Positions 26,452 through 34,161 of a stretch of 64,000 nt of DNA are shown here, piece by piece. Numbering within the stretch: the stretch's first letter is position 1; every line of letters starts with the position of its first letter. The notes under the pieces were generated by a model. It made no database searches, was not told the DNA's origin, and saw nothing but the letters and a program-made list of their open reading frames with translations. Position numbers and translations under genes: made by a program. The stretch comes from Candidatus Peregrinibacteria bacterium. Lineage in GTDB: Bacteria; Patescibacteriota; Gracilibacteria; UM-FILTER-43-11. The DNA lies in contig JAFGCT010000033.1 in the NCBI GenBank assembly GCA_016932505.1, positions 1 to 64,000 on the forward strand, given 5' to 3'.

Positions 26452-26844
26452 ATGTCTGACGATATTAAATTATCAAAAGCCGCTCAAGGAATTCTTGATG
26501 AGGTTAAAAAGTTACCAGTTCTTGAATTAGCTGATTTAGTAAAGGCTATGGAAGAAGAATTTGGTGTTTCTGCTGCTGCTCCTGTTGCTGTAGCTGCTGC
26601 TGGCGGTGCTGCTACTGCTGAAGCAGAGGAAAAAGACAGTTTTGATGTTCAGCTTACTTCTGCTGGTAGTCAAAAGATTCCTGTAATTAAGGTTGTACGT
26701 GAAATCACAGGTCTTGGTCTTAAAGAAGCAAAAGATCTAGTAGATGGTGCACCAAAGATGGTAAAAGAAGGTGTTAAAAAAGAAGATGCAGAAAAGATTA
26801 AAGCTCAGCTTGAAGAAGTTGGAGCTACTGTTGAACTTAAATAG
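26452..26844 (+). CDS. rplL: Ribosomal protein L7/L12
   Basis: The N-terminal dimerisation part ([24 protein letters not shown]), Ala-rich hinge ([18 protein letters not shown]) and C-terminal factor-binding domain ([67 protein letters not shown]) are all present. The length is 130 aa, normal. It is the second gene of the rplJ-rplL operon, under the L10 leader. Confidence 0.98.
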   Translation: MSDDIKLSKAAQGILDEVKKLPVLELADLVKAMEEEFGVSAAAPVAVAAAGGAATAEAEEKDSFDVQLTSAGSQKIPVIKVVREITGLGLKEAKDLVDGAPKMVKEGVKKEDAEKIKAQLEEVGATVELK

Positions 26845-26975
26845 TATCTTATTACAAAATTACGAAGATACGTCCATTCAAAATGGGCTAACTGTTAAAA
26901 ATTACAAGATTATTTTTTCCAGTAAGTGTATTATAAGACAAGAACATAATCAGTGACGTAATTTTGTAATCTTCT
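26845..26975. repeat. Inverted word pair between rplL and the LCP gene
   Basis: TTATTACAAAATTACG (26851 on) is mirrored by CGTAATTTTGTAATCTTC (26957 on), with a further TTACAAGATTA inside. GTATCTT/AAGATAC also forms a small hairpin at the rplL 3' end. It belongs to the same word family as 9461-9604 and the rplU leader. Confidence 0.7.
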
Positions 26976-26993
26976 AATCTTGCAATAAGCAAT

Positions 26994-28436
26994 ATGGCTT
27001 TTAAAACTAGACAAATACGAAAAAAACCACCAATCAAACCTTTTAAGAAATTAAAGAGTTTTGGTGGTTTTATTGTAAAAACATCTGCCAAATCAACACC
27101 AAAGCAGAGAAGCTACATAATGGGTGCAATACTTATTGTTTTATCTGTATTTATCGTAGGAAAGGTTATGGCTTCTGCATATAATTTTATAAAAGGTTTC
27201 GACCCGAAGGATATGGTGTTTGCACTTGGTTCCGAGTTATTACAGGATGAAAATGGATATACAAATATAGTTTTGTTGGGTGATGGTGGTCATGTACGTG
27301 ATGGCGCAGATCTTATTGATACAATCATAGTAGCCAGTATTGATTTCAAGAAAAATGCCGTTACGTTGCTTTCAATACCACGTGATTACTATATAAAAGA
27401 TGCAACTTGGCCTGGAAAGATTAATGAATTATATAGAAATCATAAATTTACATATGACAATGATGAAGAAAAGCTTTATGGTCTTTTCCAGGAAGTCGCT
27501 GGCGAAATAGCCAATCTAGATATCCATTATTATGCTCGTGTTAATTTTAATGCTTTTGTTGAAATAGTGGATAGTCTTGGAGGTATTACAGTTGAAGTGG
27601 AAAATTCAATCTATGATCCTTTTTATCCAAATGAAACCGATAACGGTTATACTGTGTTTAGTGTAGATAAGGGGATTCAGGAAATGGACGGTGAAACAGC
27701 GTTGAAATTTGTAAGGAGTAGAAAAACAACATCTGATTTCGATAGAGCATTCCGTCAGCAACAGGTTATTGAATCTATGAGGGAAAAGGCATTATCAAAG
27801 GACATTCTTACTAATCCAAAAGCACTTAAAAGTATATTCGACGCAGTTAGTTCAAATACCAATACCAATCTTTCAATCAGAGAGATAATTGCATTAGGTG
27901 GTTTTGCAAATCATTTTGATCGTAGTCATCTTATTTCAAAAGTACTTCATGATGACCCAGGTCAGGATGGAGGTTTTTTATATACTCCAGAAAGGGAATT
28001 GTATGATGGATTATTTGTATTGGTGCCATTTGGAAATAATCTTGATTTAATTCATAAATACGCTGATTACATTTTTAATTATCGTGAAGCATTCTGGAAT
28101 CCACCAAAAATTGAAGTACTTAATGCTACAAAGTATTCAGGTATAGCCAGAAATGTAGCCTATCAAATGAATCGTTTTGGGTTCAATATTTCAAATATAG
28201 ATAATTATTACGATAAAAATGGCGATAAGAAATATCTGGATAAAAGTATAATTTTATATTATGACTGGGAAGAGGATAAAGATCTTAACGTAAAACCTCT
28301 TTATCAGCCTACATTAAATGCATTATCTACTTTTGTTAAAGCTAGTGCTATGCCAGAAAGTAGGACATCATTTACGCCGGATGTGGACATTTCCATAGTG
28401 CTTGGTGATGACTATGATGTATTTAATGTGAATTAG
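26994..28436 (+). CDS. LytR-CpsA-Psr (LCP) family protein with LytR_C domain
   Basis: LCP enzymes transfer lipid-linked glycopolymers to peptidoglycan. A cytoplasmic basic N-terminus precedes one transmembrane helix (about residues 41-60). The LCP domain follows: NIVLLGDGG, DTIIVASIDFKKNAVTLLSIPRDYYI, PGKINELY, VDSLGGITVEVEN, DGETALKFVRSRKTTSDFDRAFRQQQVI. The arginine and aspartate residues that bind the pyrophosphate lipid are visible. A C-terminal LytR_C domain is at about 370-435 (IEVLNATKYSGIARNVAYQMNRFGF). It is 480 aa and could attach the polymer recognised by the SLH protein at 20347, though this is inference. Confidence 0.92.
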   Translation: MAFKTRQIRKKPPIKPFKKLKSFGGFIVKTSAKSTPKQRSYIMGAILIVLSVFIVGKVMASAYNFIKGFDPKDMVFALGSELLQDENGYTNIVLLGDGGHVRDGADLIDTIIVASIDFKKNAVTLLSIPRDYYIKDATWPGKINELYRNHKFTYDNDEEKLYGLFQEVAGEIANLDIHYYARVNFNAFVEIVDSLGGITVEVENSIYDPFYPNETDNGYTVFSVDKGIQEMDGETALKFVRSRKTTSDFDRAFRQQQVIESMREKALSKDILTNPKALKSIFDAVSSNTNTNLSIREIIALGGFANHFDRSHLISKVLHDDPGQDGGFLYTPERELYDGLFVLVPFGNNLDLIHKYADYIFNYREAFWNPPKIEVLNATKYSGIARNVAYQMNRFGFNISNIDNYYDKNGDKKYLDKSIILYYDWEEDKDLNVKPLYQPTLNALSTFVKASAMPESRTSFTPDVDISIVLGDDYDVFNVN

Positions 28437-28493
28437 CTTGCCAAGAATCATTTTTTACCCTAAAATACCTCAGCAAATTAAATCCGTAATCAT

Positions 28494-28530
28494 GCCTGTT
28501 GGTAAGCAGGCCTCAATTCTTAATTTTTAA
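28494..28530 (+). terminator. Weak hairpin downstream of the LCP gene
   Basis: GCCTG (28494-28498) and CAGGC (28507-28511) pair, followed by a mixed AT/T-rich stretch. It lies just upstream of rpsT and may instead be part of its leader. Confidence 0.35.
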
Positions 28531-28540
28531 TTAAAAGAAA

Positions 28541-28879
28541 ATGCCAGTAATCAAATCAGCAATCAAAAGAATGAAACAGAATAAGGTGCGACACGACCGA
28601 AATCGCCATTATTCAAGTCATATGAAATCAATGATTAAATTGCTTTTGGAATATGTAAAAAAAGGTGATTTGGAAAAAGCTAATAAAATTATGCCTAAAG
28701 TTGTAAGCGCAATTGATGTAGCTTCAAAGAAGAAATTAATTCACAAAAACAACGCTTCCAATAAAAAATCCCGAATCGCCAGAGTAATGAAAAATACTGA
28801 AGGGAAAGAAATTAAAAAGGAAGTAAAGAAGGAGACTCCAAAGAAGGAAGTAGCTGAAAAGAAAGAAGAAAAGAAATAA
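28541..28879 (+). CDS. rpsT: Ribosomal protein S20
   Basis: MPVIKSAIKRMKQNKVRHDRNRHYSSHMKSMIKLLLEYVKKGDLEKANKIMPKVVSAIDVASKKKLIHKNNASNKKSRIARVM matches the three-helix bS20, which binds 16S rRNA helix 44 and the body. A Lys/Glu-rich C-terminal tail (KKEVKKETPKKEVAEKKEEKK) extends it to 112 aa, against the usual ~88. ruvX follows 38 bp later on the same strand. Confidence 0.94.
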   Translation: MPVIKSAIKRMKQNKVRHDRNRHYSSHMKSMIKLLLEYVKKGDLEKANKIMPKVVSAIDVASKKKLIHKNNASNKKSRIARVMKNTEGKEIKKEVKKETPKKEVAEKKEEKK

Positions 28880-28917
28880 GACTAAGTATTTAGTCTTTAA
28901 TTCTTAGTCCTAATAAA

Positions 28918-29337
28918 ATGAACAAAGGAAAATATCTCGGTATAGATTATGGTGATAGACGAGTTGGAATTGCTGTATCTGATTTTAATAAAGAAATTGC
29001 ATTTCCGCGTGATTTTTTGGAATTCAAAAGTATAAATAGTTTAATTCAGCAAATAAGAGACATATGTGAAGAAGAACAGATATGCAAAATAGTATTAGGT
29101 CTTCCTATACAAATGGATGGAACATTTGGCGATAGGGCAATTGAGACTCAAAAATTTTTTGATGAATTAAAACAGAACCTTCCAGAGATTGGAGTGGATT
29201 TTTTTGACGAACGGTTAAGTACTGAATATGCAAAAAAAGCCTTAGGTATGCAGGGGATTAAATCTAAAGATCAAAAAGGCAAACGCGACGCACTATCTGC
29301 CCAAATCATTTTACAGAATTATTTGAATAGCCTTTAA
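28918..29337 (+). CDS. ruvX: Putative pre-16S rRNA nuclease / Holliday junction resolvase-like YqgF
   Basis: YqgF/RuvX proteins have an RNase H fold and process the 5' end of 16S rRNA. The start YLGIDYGDRRVGIAVSD carries the first catalytic Asp; KIVLGLPIQMDGTFG and DERLSTEYAKKAL carry the further acidic residues; KRDALSAQIILQNYL is the typical end. The length is 139 aa, standard. The gene is followed at once by the GTGATTT heptad array. Confidence 0.94.
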   Translation: MNKGKYLGIDYGDRRVGIAVSDFNKEIAFPRDFLEFKSINSLIQQIRDICEEEQICKIVLGLPIQMDGTFGDRAIETQKFFDELKQNLPEIGVDFFDERLSTEYAKKALGMQGIKSKDQKGKRDALSAQIILQNYLNSL

Positions 29338-29340
29338 ATA

Positions 29341-29447
29341 TTTGTGATTTGTGATTTGTGAATTTTGAATCTCAAATCACAAGTCACAAATCTCAAATCA
29401 CAAACCTTGCCTACCGGCAGGCAGGTCTCAAGTCACAAATCTCAAAT
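29341..29447. repeat. Heptad inverted array with central palindrome (copy 1)
   Basis: GTGATTT words (29344-29362) are followed by the inverse AAATCAC and AAATCTC words (29374-29404). Then comes a near-palindrome TTGCCTACCGGCAGGCAGG (29408-29426), then more AAATCTC. The core CAAACCTTGCCTACCGGC and its continuation are identical at 52966-52994. The right end supplies the nadE stop. It lies between converging ruvX and nadE. Confidence 0.85.
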
Positions 29448-30152
29448 AGTAGGTGGTACCTCCCCCTTGTGTTTATTTGCGTTAATCCTATTCCAAATCA
29501 ATTTCTCATTATTTGTTTCAGGTTCTTTACCTTGTTCAAACTTTTTCAGAATCTCGTCTATTTCCGCATAACTAACGCCTATCTCAGCTTCATCCGTTTG
29601 TCCATCTGCTAATTGTGCAGAAGGGGATTTAGATATTATTTTTTCAGGAAGTCCAAGTTCTTTGGCTGATTCCCAAACCTCTGTTTTATATAAACTGCCA
29701 ATCACTTCGCAGTCACAGGCTCCATCTCCGAATTTGGTAAAGTAACCCAAAGCTAATTCAGTCTTGTTGCTAGTTCCTAATACCAAGGCATCGTGGGAAT
29801 TTGCGTAATGATACAAAATGCAGGCTCTGGCTCTTGATTGTATATTCATATTCGCAATCTTAGACGCTTCCCATGGCAGTTCAGAGAATTTGGAAACAAA
29901 CTCATCAATTGCTATTACTTCAAACTTAATTCCAAGATCTTTTGCAAAGTTTAAGGCATCAGTGACCTCCTCGGATTGATTAAGATTGTTGTTTGGTAAT
30001 ATCAAAGCTGTAACGTTTTCCGCTCCTAATGCCATAACTGCGATTTTAGCAGTAAGAGCGCTGTCTATTCCACCACTTAAGCCAAGTACAGCCTTCTGTT
30101 TGCCGGATTTTAGGAAGAATTGCTTAAGATTTGAAACTATATTATTAATCAT
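29442..30152 (-). CDS. nadE: NH3-dependent NAD+ synthetase
   Basis: NadE amidates nicotinic acid adenine dinucleotide to NAD+ using ATP and ammonia. The ATP pyrophosphatase P-loop SGGIDSALTAKIA is near residue 27. QSRARACILYHYAN, GTSNKTELALGYFTKFGDGACDCEVIGSLYKTEVW and KSPSAQLADGQTDEAEIGVSYAEID are family motifs. At 236 aa with no glutaminase domain it must use free ammonia. The stop TGA falls within the word ATTTGAGATTTG of the adjacent heptad array. Confidence 0.95.
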   Translation of the reverse strand: MINNIVSNLKQFFLKSGKQKAVLGLSGGIDSALTAKIAVMALGAENVTALILPNNNLNQSEEVTDALNFAKDLGIKFEVIAIDEFVSKFSELPWEASKIANMNIQSRARACILYHYANSHDALVLGTSNKTELALGYFTKFGDGACDCEVIGSLYKTEVWESAKELGLPEKIISKSPSAQLADGQTDEAEIGVSYAEIDEILKKFEQGKEPETNNEKLIWNRINANKHKGEVPPTI

Positions 30153-30229
30153 TGGTTTCGTTCATTGCTTATTAATAGAAGCATAATACTGCAATCTAAT
30201 TATTTTGAAAACTAAAGACGACGAATAAC

Positions 30230-30258
30230 TTGACAAAAAGCCAATAAACTCGTAGAAT
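30230..30258 (+). promoter_or_regulatory. Sigma70-type promoter of the atypical lipoprotein gene
   Basis: TTGACA (30230-30235), a 17-bp spacer and TAGAAT (30253-30258) give a leader of about 135 nt before the ATG at 30400. Confidence 0.8.
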
Positions 30259-30340
30259 ATACCACTACCATTGCGATTATATATGTGCAATTTTAGGAAT
30301 ATGATCTTAGAAAATTAGGAATTAATAACAAATTTTAAAC

Positions 30341-30378
30341 TAACCACGGTTGTGGTTAAAAATAGTCACAAAAGTGAC
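30341..30378 (+). promoter_or_regulatory. Two tandem hairpins in the 5' leader
   Basis: TAACCAC-GGTT-GTGGTTA (30341-30358) and GTCAC-AAAA-GTGAC (30365-30378) are perfect stem-loops just upstream of the Shine-Dalgarno at 30388-30394. They could protect the mRNA, control translation, or be operator palindromes in DNA. Confidence 0.65.
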
Positions 30379-30399
30379 ACATGCCATAAGGAGGCACAA

Positions 30400-31443
30400 A
30401 TGAAAAACGTAGTATTAACAGCAATCAGTCTTTTGGTTTTCGGGTGTGCCTATCACGGGCAGATCATTGCATCTTCCGAAGGTGCTCCATCACCACCAGC
30501 AAATATCGATCACGAAATGGCTTGCCCTAATAGTTCTGTCGGTAATGACGAAGAACGACTTGAGGCAGTTAAACGATGTGGTGACAAGAAAGTGTTGTTC
30601 GAAATGGCTAGTTTCGACTCATCTAAAACAGTAAGAGTTGAGGCCTCAAAGCGGATACTTGATATCAAGATGATTATTAAGCTTTACCAATCTATTCCCG
30701 ATGATCCTGATTTGACTGAAGAAGAAAAAAGTAAGTTCAGAGCTTACCTAAAAAAGAAGTTCGAGTTGCTTAAGGAGTGTCCGGGATTAGGATATTCTGA
30801 CGCGACGAAGCGTGAATACGCTATCAGACAGTGTGGTAACAATCAGTTACTTGTTATGGTTGCCCGGTACGATCCTGATGATGGTCTCCGCTATATTGCT
30901 GCGACCAGCATAACTGATGTTAACAGGTTGAAGGAACTCTGGCCGGAAATCAGGGCTGACGATACATTGTCTTTCGACGTTAAGAGGGACTTTCAGCGGG
31001 GAATTGTTGAAAGAGCTAAGGAGTTATCACAAGTCCCCAAAGAAAGACCCCCTGAAGAAAACACGTCAGATAGAGGTAGGCTTTTTACAGAGGACGGAGA
31101 GCTGATTATAAGACAGCCAGCCAAAAAGGAGCCTTATAGTCCTCCTTCGGAACCTGAAACTGCTAATCTCAATGTCGAGAATTCTGTCGGAGCAAAAGTT
31201 AGGGCAATTGCAAAGACTTGCTACGACGGAGCTCTTAAAAGAAATCCCCAAATAGAAGGAAGGATGAAGGTCAGGCTTAATATCGGTAAAAACGGGAAGG
31301 TGTCGAAGGCATTTTTGTCAGAAAACACTACCGAAAGTGAAAGTCTGGCAAAATGTGTTTTAAACCGGGTGAAGTCGACAGAATTTTACGGATTCAAAGG
31401 TGGAAAGGTGGAAATACCCGTGGTTCTTATAAACCCGAAATGA
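30400..31443 (+). CDS. Lipoprotein with HEAT-like repeats and AgmX/TonB-like C-terminus
   Basis: Unlike almost all neighbours, this gene has a strong Shine-Dalgarno (AAGGAGG, 30388-30394), which fixes the start; a longer frame to 30352 is rejected. The signal peptide ends in VFGC (Cys16). Two related helical units follow: ERLEAVKRCGDKKVLFEMASFDSSKTVRVEASKRI and TKREYAIRQCGNNQLLVMVARYDPDDGLRYIAATSI. The C-terminal ~85 residues (CYDGALKRNPQIEGRMKVRLNIGKNGKVSKAFL...LAKCVLNRVKSTEF) resemble the AgmX/PglI C-terminal (TonB-like) domain best known from Myxococcota. GC is visibly higher than in flanking genes. The repeat unit is shared with the CAP protein at 46621-47739. Probably transferred. Confidence 0.85.
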   Translation: MKNVVLTAISLLVFGCAYHGQIIASSEGAPSPPANIDHEMACPNSSVGNDEERLEAVKRCGDKKVLFEMASFDSSKTVRVEASKRILDIKMIIKLYQSIPDDPDLTEEEKSKFRAYLKKKFELLKECPGLGYSDATKREYAIRQCGNNQLLVMVARYDPDDGLRYIAATSITDVNRLKELWPEIRADDTLSFDVKRDFQRGIVERAKELSQVPKERPPEENTSDRGRLFTEDGELIIRQPAKKEPYSPPSEPETANLNVENSVGAKVRAIAKTCYDGALKRNPQIEGRMKVRLNIGKNGKVSKAFLSENTTESESLAKCVLNRVKSTEFYGFKGGKVEIPVVLINPK

Positions 31444-31471
31444 GTTATTAGTTCTTAGTTTGATCGCTTAA

Positions 31472-31505
31472 GGCTCGCTGGATTCGTTCAGCGGGCCGCT
31501 TTTTA
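31472..31505 (+). terminator. Rho-independent terminator
   Basis: GGCTCGCTG and CAGCGGGCC form a GC-rich stem (one G-T pair) followed by CGCTTTTT. It closes the transcript of the lipoprotein gene. Confidence 0.8.
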
Positions 31506-31513
31506 AAATTCTC

Positions 31514-31542
31514 TTGACTGGTGAACAAACGTTTACTATAAT
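31514..31542 (+). promoter_or_regulatory. Promoter abutting the GxxExxY element
   Basis: TTGACT (31514-31519), a 17-bp spacer and TATAAT (31537-31542) end 3 bp before the left terminal repeat, so transcription would start inside that repeat. Confidence 0.8.
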
Positions 31543-31545
31543 TCT

Positions 31546-32063
31546 GTCTGAACTGTGATTTATGTGATTAAATTGATTCTCTTATGATTAAAAACAATTA
31601 TAAATATTCCGATATAACAGAAAAAATAATAGGCTGTGCAATGAAAGTGCATTCAAAATTAGGGAATGGATTTCAGGAAGTTGTATATCAAAGAGCTTTG
31701 GAAATGGAATTCTGGAGTTCGGGTTTAAATTTCGAACGTGAAAAAGAAATGCCTATTGTTTACAATGGCAGACAAATTGGTACGCGAAGAGTAGATTTTT
31801 ACGTTGAAGATTCAATTATGGTCGAATTAAAAGCATTAGTAGAATTAGAAAAGGTACACTTATCACAAGCTATTAATTATCTAGAGGTATATGATGTTGA
31901 AATAGGTTTATTGATTAATTTTGGTTCGACAAGCCTGGAATTCAAAAGATTGAGTAGAATAAGGAAATTATCAACTGTCTGACTAAAATAATTATTTATT
32001 TATTCGGATGAGTGAAAATCATCCATAAAATCAATTAAATCATATGAAAATCACAGTTCAGAC
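31546..32063 (+). mobile_element. GxxExxY element with terminal inverted repeats
   Basis: The left arm GTCTGAACTGTGATTT (31546) continues ATGTGATTAAATTGATT. The right arm is its mirror, ending GAAAATCACAGTTCAGAC at 32063, and is also preceded by ATCAATTAAATCAT. The arms enclose only the 132-aa GxxExxY gene. Two ORF-less relatives occur at 4175-4318 and 22478-22605. The exact symmetry and repeated occurrence suggest a small mobile or domesticated element; no transposase is visible. Confidence 0.7.
31584..31982 (+). CDS. GxxExxY protein (PD-(D/E)XK nuclease-like)
   Basis: The family signature is seen in LGNGFQEVVYQRALEMEF (G-F-Q-E-V-V-Y). A PD-(D/E)XK-like core follows: RRVDFYVEDSIMVELKAL with Asp, Glu and Lys in catalytic spacing, then LSQAINYLEVYDVEIGLLINFGSTSLEFKRL. 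The family (PF13366-type) is abundant in environmental bacteria and its function is unknown; the fold implies DNA or RNA cleavage. The ATG lies within the left inverted-repeat region, and the stop lies in a TGTCTGA word. Full length at 132 aa. Confidence 0.92.
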   Translation: MIKNNYKYSDITEKIIGCAMKVHSKLGNGFQEVVYQRALEMEFWSSGLNFEREKEMPIVYNGRQIGTRRVDFYVEDSIMVELKALVELEKVHLSQAINYLEVYDVEIGLLINFGSTSLEFKRLSRIRKLSTV

Positions 32064-32083
32064 AATTACTTAATAAAAAGAAT

Positions 32084-33394
32084 ATGAAACTAAAACAAAT
32101 CTACTTCTGTACAAAATGCAACGCAGAATCAAGCAAGTGGTCTGGTCAATGTTACAAATGTAATAGCTGGAATACACTTGTTGAGGATGTTGTTAATGTT
32201 GGAAAGCAAAGTTCAGGCGGTAATCTTTCCAAAACACGCATTAAACCAATTATATCTCTATCTGATATCGAATTTACTGAAAAACGCCTTAAAACCGAAG
32301 TGGGGGAGTTTGATAGGGTTCTTGGAGGCGGATTCATGGAAGATTCTGTGGTGTTGCTTGTTGGTGATCCAGGAATAGGAAAATCCACACTTACTATACA
32401 AATCTGTAATCAAATGGCAAAAAGTAGGTCAGTGCTTTATTTTTCAGGCGAAGAGTCTATTCAGCAGATTACTTCTCGCGCCAGACGTCTGAATCTACAA
32501 AATCCTATTTCAATCGCGAATATCAACAATCTGGAATCGATTTTAACAACAATCGAATCCGAAAAGCCGGGTTTTGTAGTTGTAGATTCGGTGCAGGTTA
32601 TGGCAAGTGATGAGATTCCAGGTCAGGCAGGCTCAGTTTCTCAGGTTCGCTATGTTACGGAAATGCTAATGCAGACGGCCAAGTCAAAAAAAATTCCAAT
32701 ACTTCTAATTGGTCATGTAACAAAAGAAGGTCAACTTGCAGGCCCACAAGTGCTTACACATTTAGTTGATACGGTTCTTTATTTAGAAGGGGATAATCAT
32801 CATCAGTTTCGTTTGCTCCGAACAACCAAAAACCGCTTTGGCGCAATAGACGAAGTTGGAGTTTTTAGTATGGAAGAAAAAGGTCTTACGGAAGTAAAAA
32901 ACCCATCGGCTTTATTCCTCGATGGTCGTGCAGAAAATCCAATAGGCTCTGTAATTGTACCTATACTGGAAGGAACTCGAACATTCCTTGTCGAAGTGCA
33001 GGCGCTTACTTCCTACACTCAATTTGGCTATCCAAAACGCACATCAAGTGGGTTTGATACAAGAAGGCTGGATATAATAATAGCCGTACTAACACGCTAT
33101 GCAGGCATAAAACTGGATTCATCTGATGTTTATGTAAATGTGGTAGGTGGACTAAAACTCTCTGAGCCGGCAGCCGATCTCGCTATCGCAATGGCAATCG
33201 CAAGTTCCAAACTTCAAAAGCCACTTCCACCCGAAATGGTTATTATGGGTGAAGTAGGTTTAAGTGGCGAGGTGCGTAATGTAAGTCAAATGAAACAAAG
33301 GCTTAAAGAAACTGAAAAACTAGGATTTAAGCATGTTTTATCTTCAGAAAAGGTAAAAACAGTTGGTGAAGCCGTGAAAAAATATTTTGGGTAA
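32084..33394 (+). CDS. radA: DNA repair protein RadA
   Basis: RadA (Sms) is a RecA-like helicase that extends branches in recombination. The N-terminal zinc finger has two CxxC pairs (FCTKCNAESSKWSGQCYKCNSWNT). Walker A VGDPGIGKST is near residue 95, Walker B VVVDSVQVM near 165, and the RadA-specific TKNRFGAIDEVGVF near 248. The C-terminal Lon-like domain follows (VNVVGGLKLSEPAADLAIAMAIASS). Its 436-aa length is close to the standard ~455. It starts 20 bp after the right end of the GxxExxY element, so the element lies in its promoter region. Confidence 0.97.
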   Translation: MKLKQIYFCTKCNAESSKWSGQCYKCNSWNTLVEDVVNVGKQSSGGNLSKTRIKPIISLSDIEFTEKRLKTEVGEFDRVLGGGFMEDSVVLLVGDPGIGKSTLTIQICNQMAKSRSVLYFSGEESIQQITSRARRLNLQNPISIANINNLESILTTIESEKPGFVVVDSVQVMASDEIPGQAGSVSQVRYVTEMLMQTAKSKKIPILLIGHVTKEGQLAGPQVLTHLVDTVLYLEGDNHHQFRLLRTTKNRFGAIDEVGVFSMEEKGLTEVKNPSALFLDGRAENPIGSVIVPILEGTRTFLVEVQALTSYTQFGYPKRTSSGFDTRRLDIIIAVLTRYAGIKLDSSDVYVNVVGGLKLSEPAADLAIAMAIASSKLQKPLPPEMVIMGEVGLSGEVRNVSQMKQRLKETEKLGFKHVLSSEKVKTVGEAVKKYFG

Positions 33395-33396
33395 AC

Positions 33397-34161
33397 TCAA
33401 ATCCCAAAAAACCTCTCCGCATTCGCTGTCGTAATCCGGGTAACTTCCTCAACCGGTACATCCTTAATATCTGCCACAGTTTTTGCAATACTTGCTACAT
33501 CTGAAGGCTCTTTTGAAATATATGGACTATCTGTCTCCAACATCACCCTATCAAGTGGAATATCCCTTAAAACTTCACGCAGTTCCTCATTTTGTTCGTA
33601 AGAAATAATATTCGTAAAACTAATCATTAAGCCCATATCAAGCAGTTTTTCTGCCTCAACTTTATTACCGCTAAAGCAATGAACCACTCCATTATTAAAA
33701 TTCTCCCGTTCCAGTATCTGAATCATATCTATAAACGCCTGCTCATTTTCTCCAGGATTTTTACCGCCTCTGCAATGAATAATTGCAGGCTTATTCAATT
33801 GTTTTGAAATATTAAGCTGTCCAATAAAATACTCAGCCTGCAATTTGTGCTCTGATGTATCATGATAATAATCCAGACCAATCTCTCCTATCGCAACAAT
33901 TTTCTGCTCATTTTTTGCGTATTCAAATACCTTTTCCAGCTCATGTTCAATGTTTCCAGAAAGTTGGGTCGGATGAATGCCTACTGTCGTCCAGATAAAG
34001 TCATATTCATCAGATATAGGTAGGCACTCGCCCACTTCATCCAATGTACAGGAAACAGTAATTAATTTTTCGATATTTGCATTTTTTGCACGTTCAATTA
34101 CTGCTGGTATATCAGTTTTTTTAATATGACTTAAATGACAATGAGTATCAATTAAATGCAT
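33397..34161 (-). CDS. tatD: TatD-family metal-dependent DNase
   Basis: TatD proteins are TIM-barrel hydrolases with 3'-5' nuclease activity. IDTHCHLSH holds the first metal ligands; VAIGEIGLDYYHD, PAIIHCRGG, VVHCFSG and MLETDSPYIS carry the remaining His, Glu and Asp ligands. The length is 254 aa, standard. Its ATG overlaps the stop of the upstream bactofilin-like gene by 1 nt (TAATG), indicating translational coupling. It converges with radA with a 2-bp gap. Confidence 0.95.
   Translation of the reverse strand: MHLIDTHCHLSHIKKTDIPAVIERAKNANIEKLITVSCTLDEVGECLPISDEYDFIWTTVGIHPTQLSGNIEHELEKVFEYAKNEQKIVAIGEIGLDYYHDTSEHKLQAEYFIGQLNISKQLNKPAIIHCRGGKNPGENEQAFIDMIQILERENFNNGVVHCFSGNKVEAEKLLDMGLMISFTNIISYEQNEELREVLRDIPLDRVMLETDSPYISKEPSDVASIAKTVADIKDVPVEEVTRITTANAERFFGI

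Noticed and set aside
29358-29612. Two overlapping frames over the heptad array
   Set aside because: They translate the repeat (SQITSHKSQIT) and overlap nadE antisense; no protein character.
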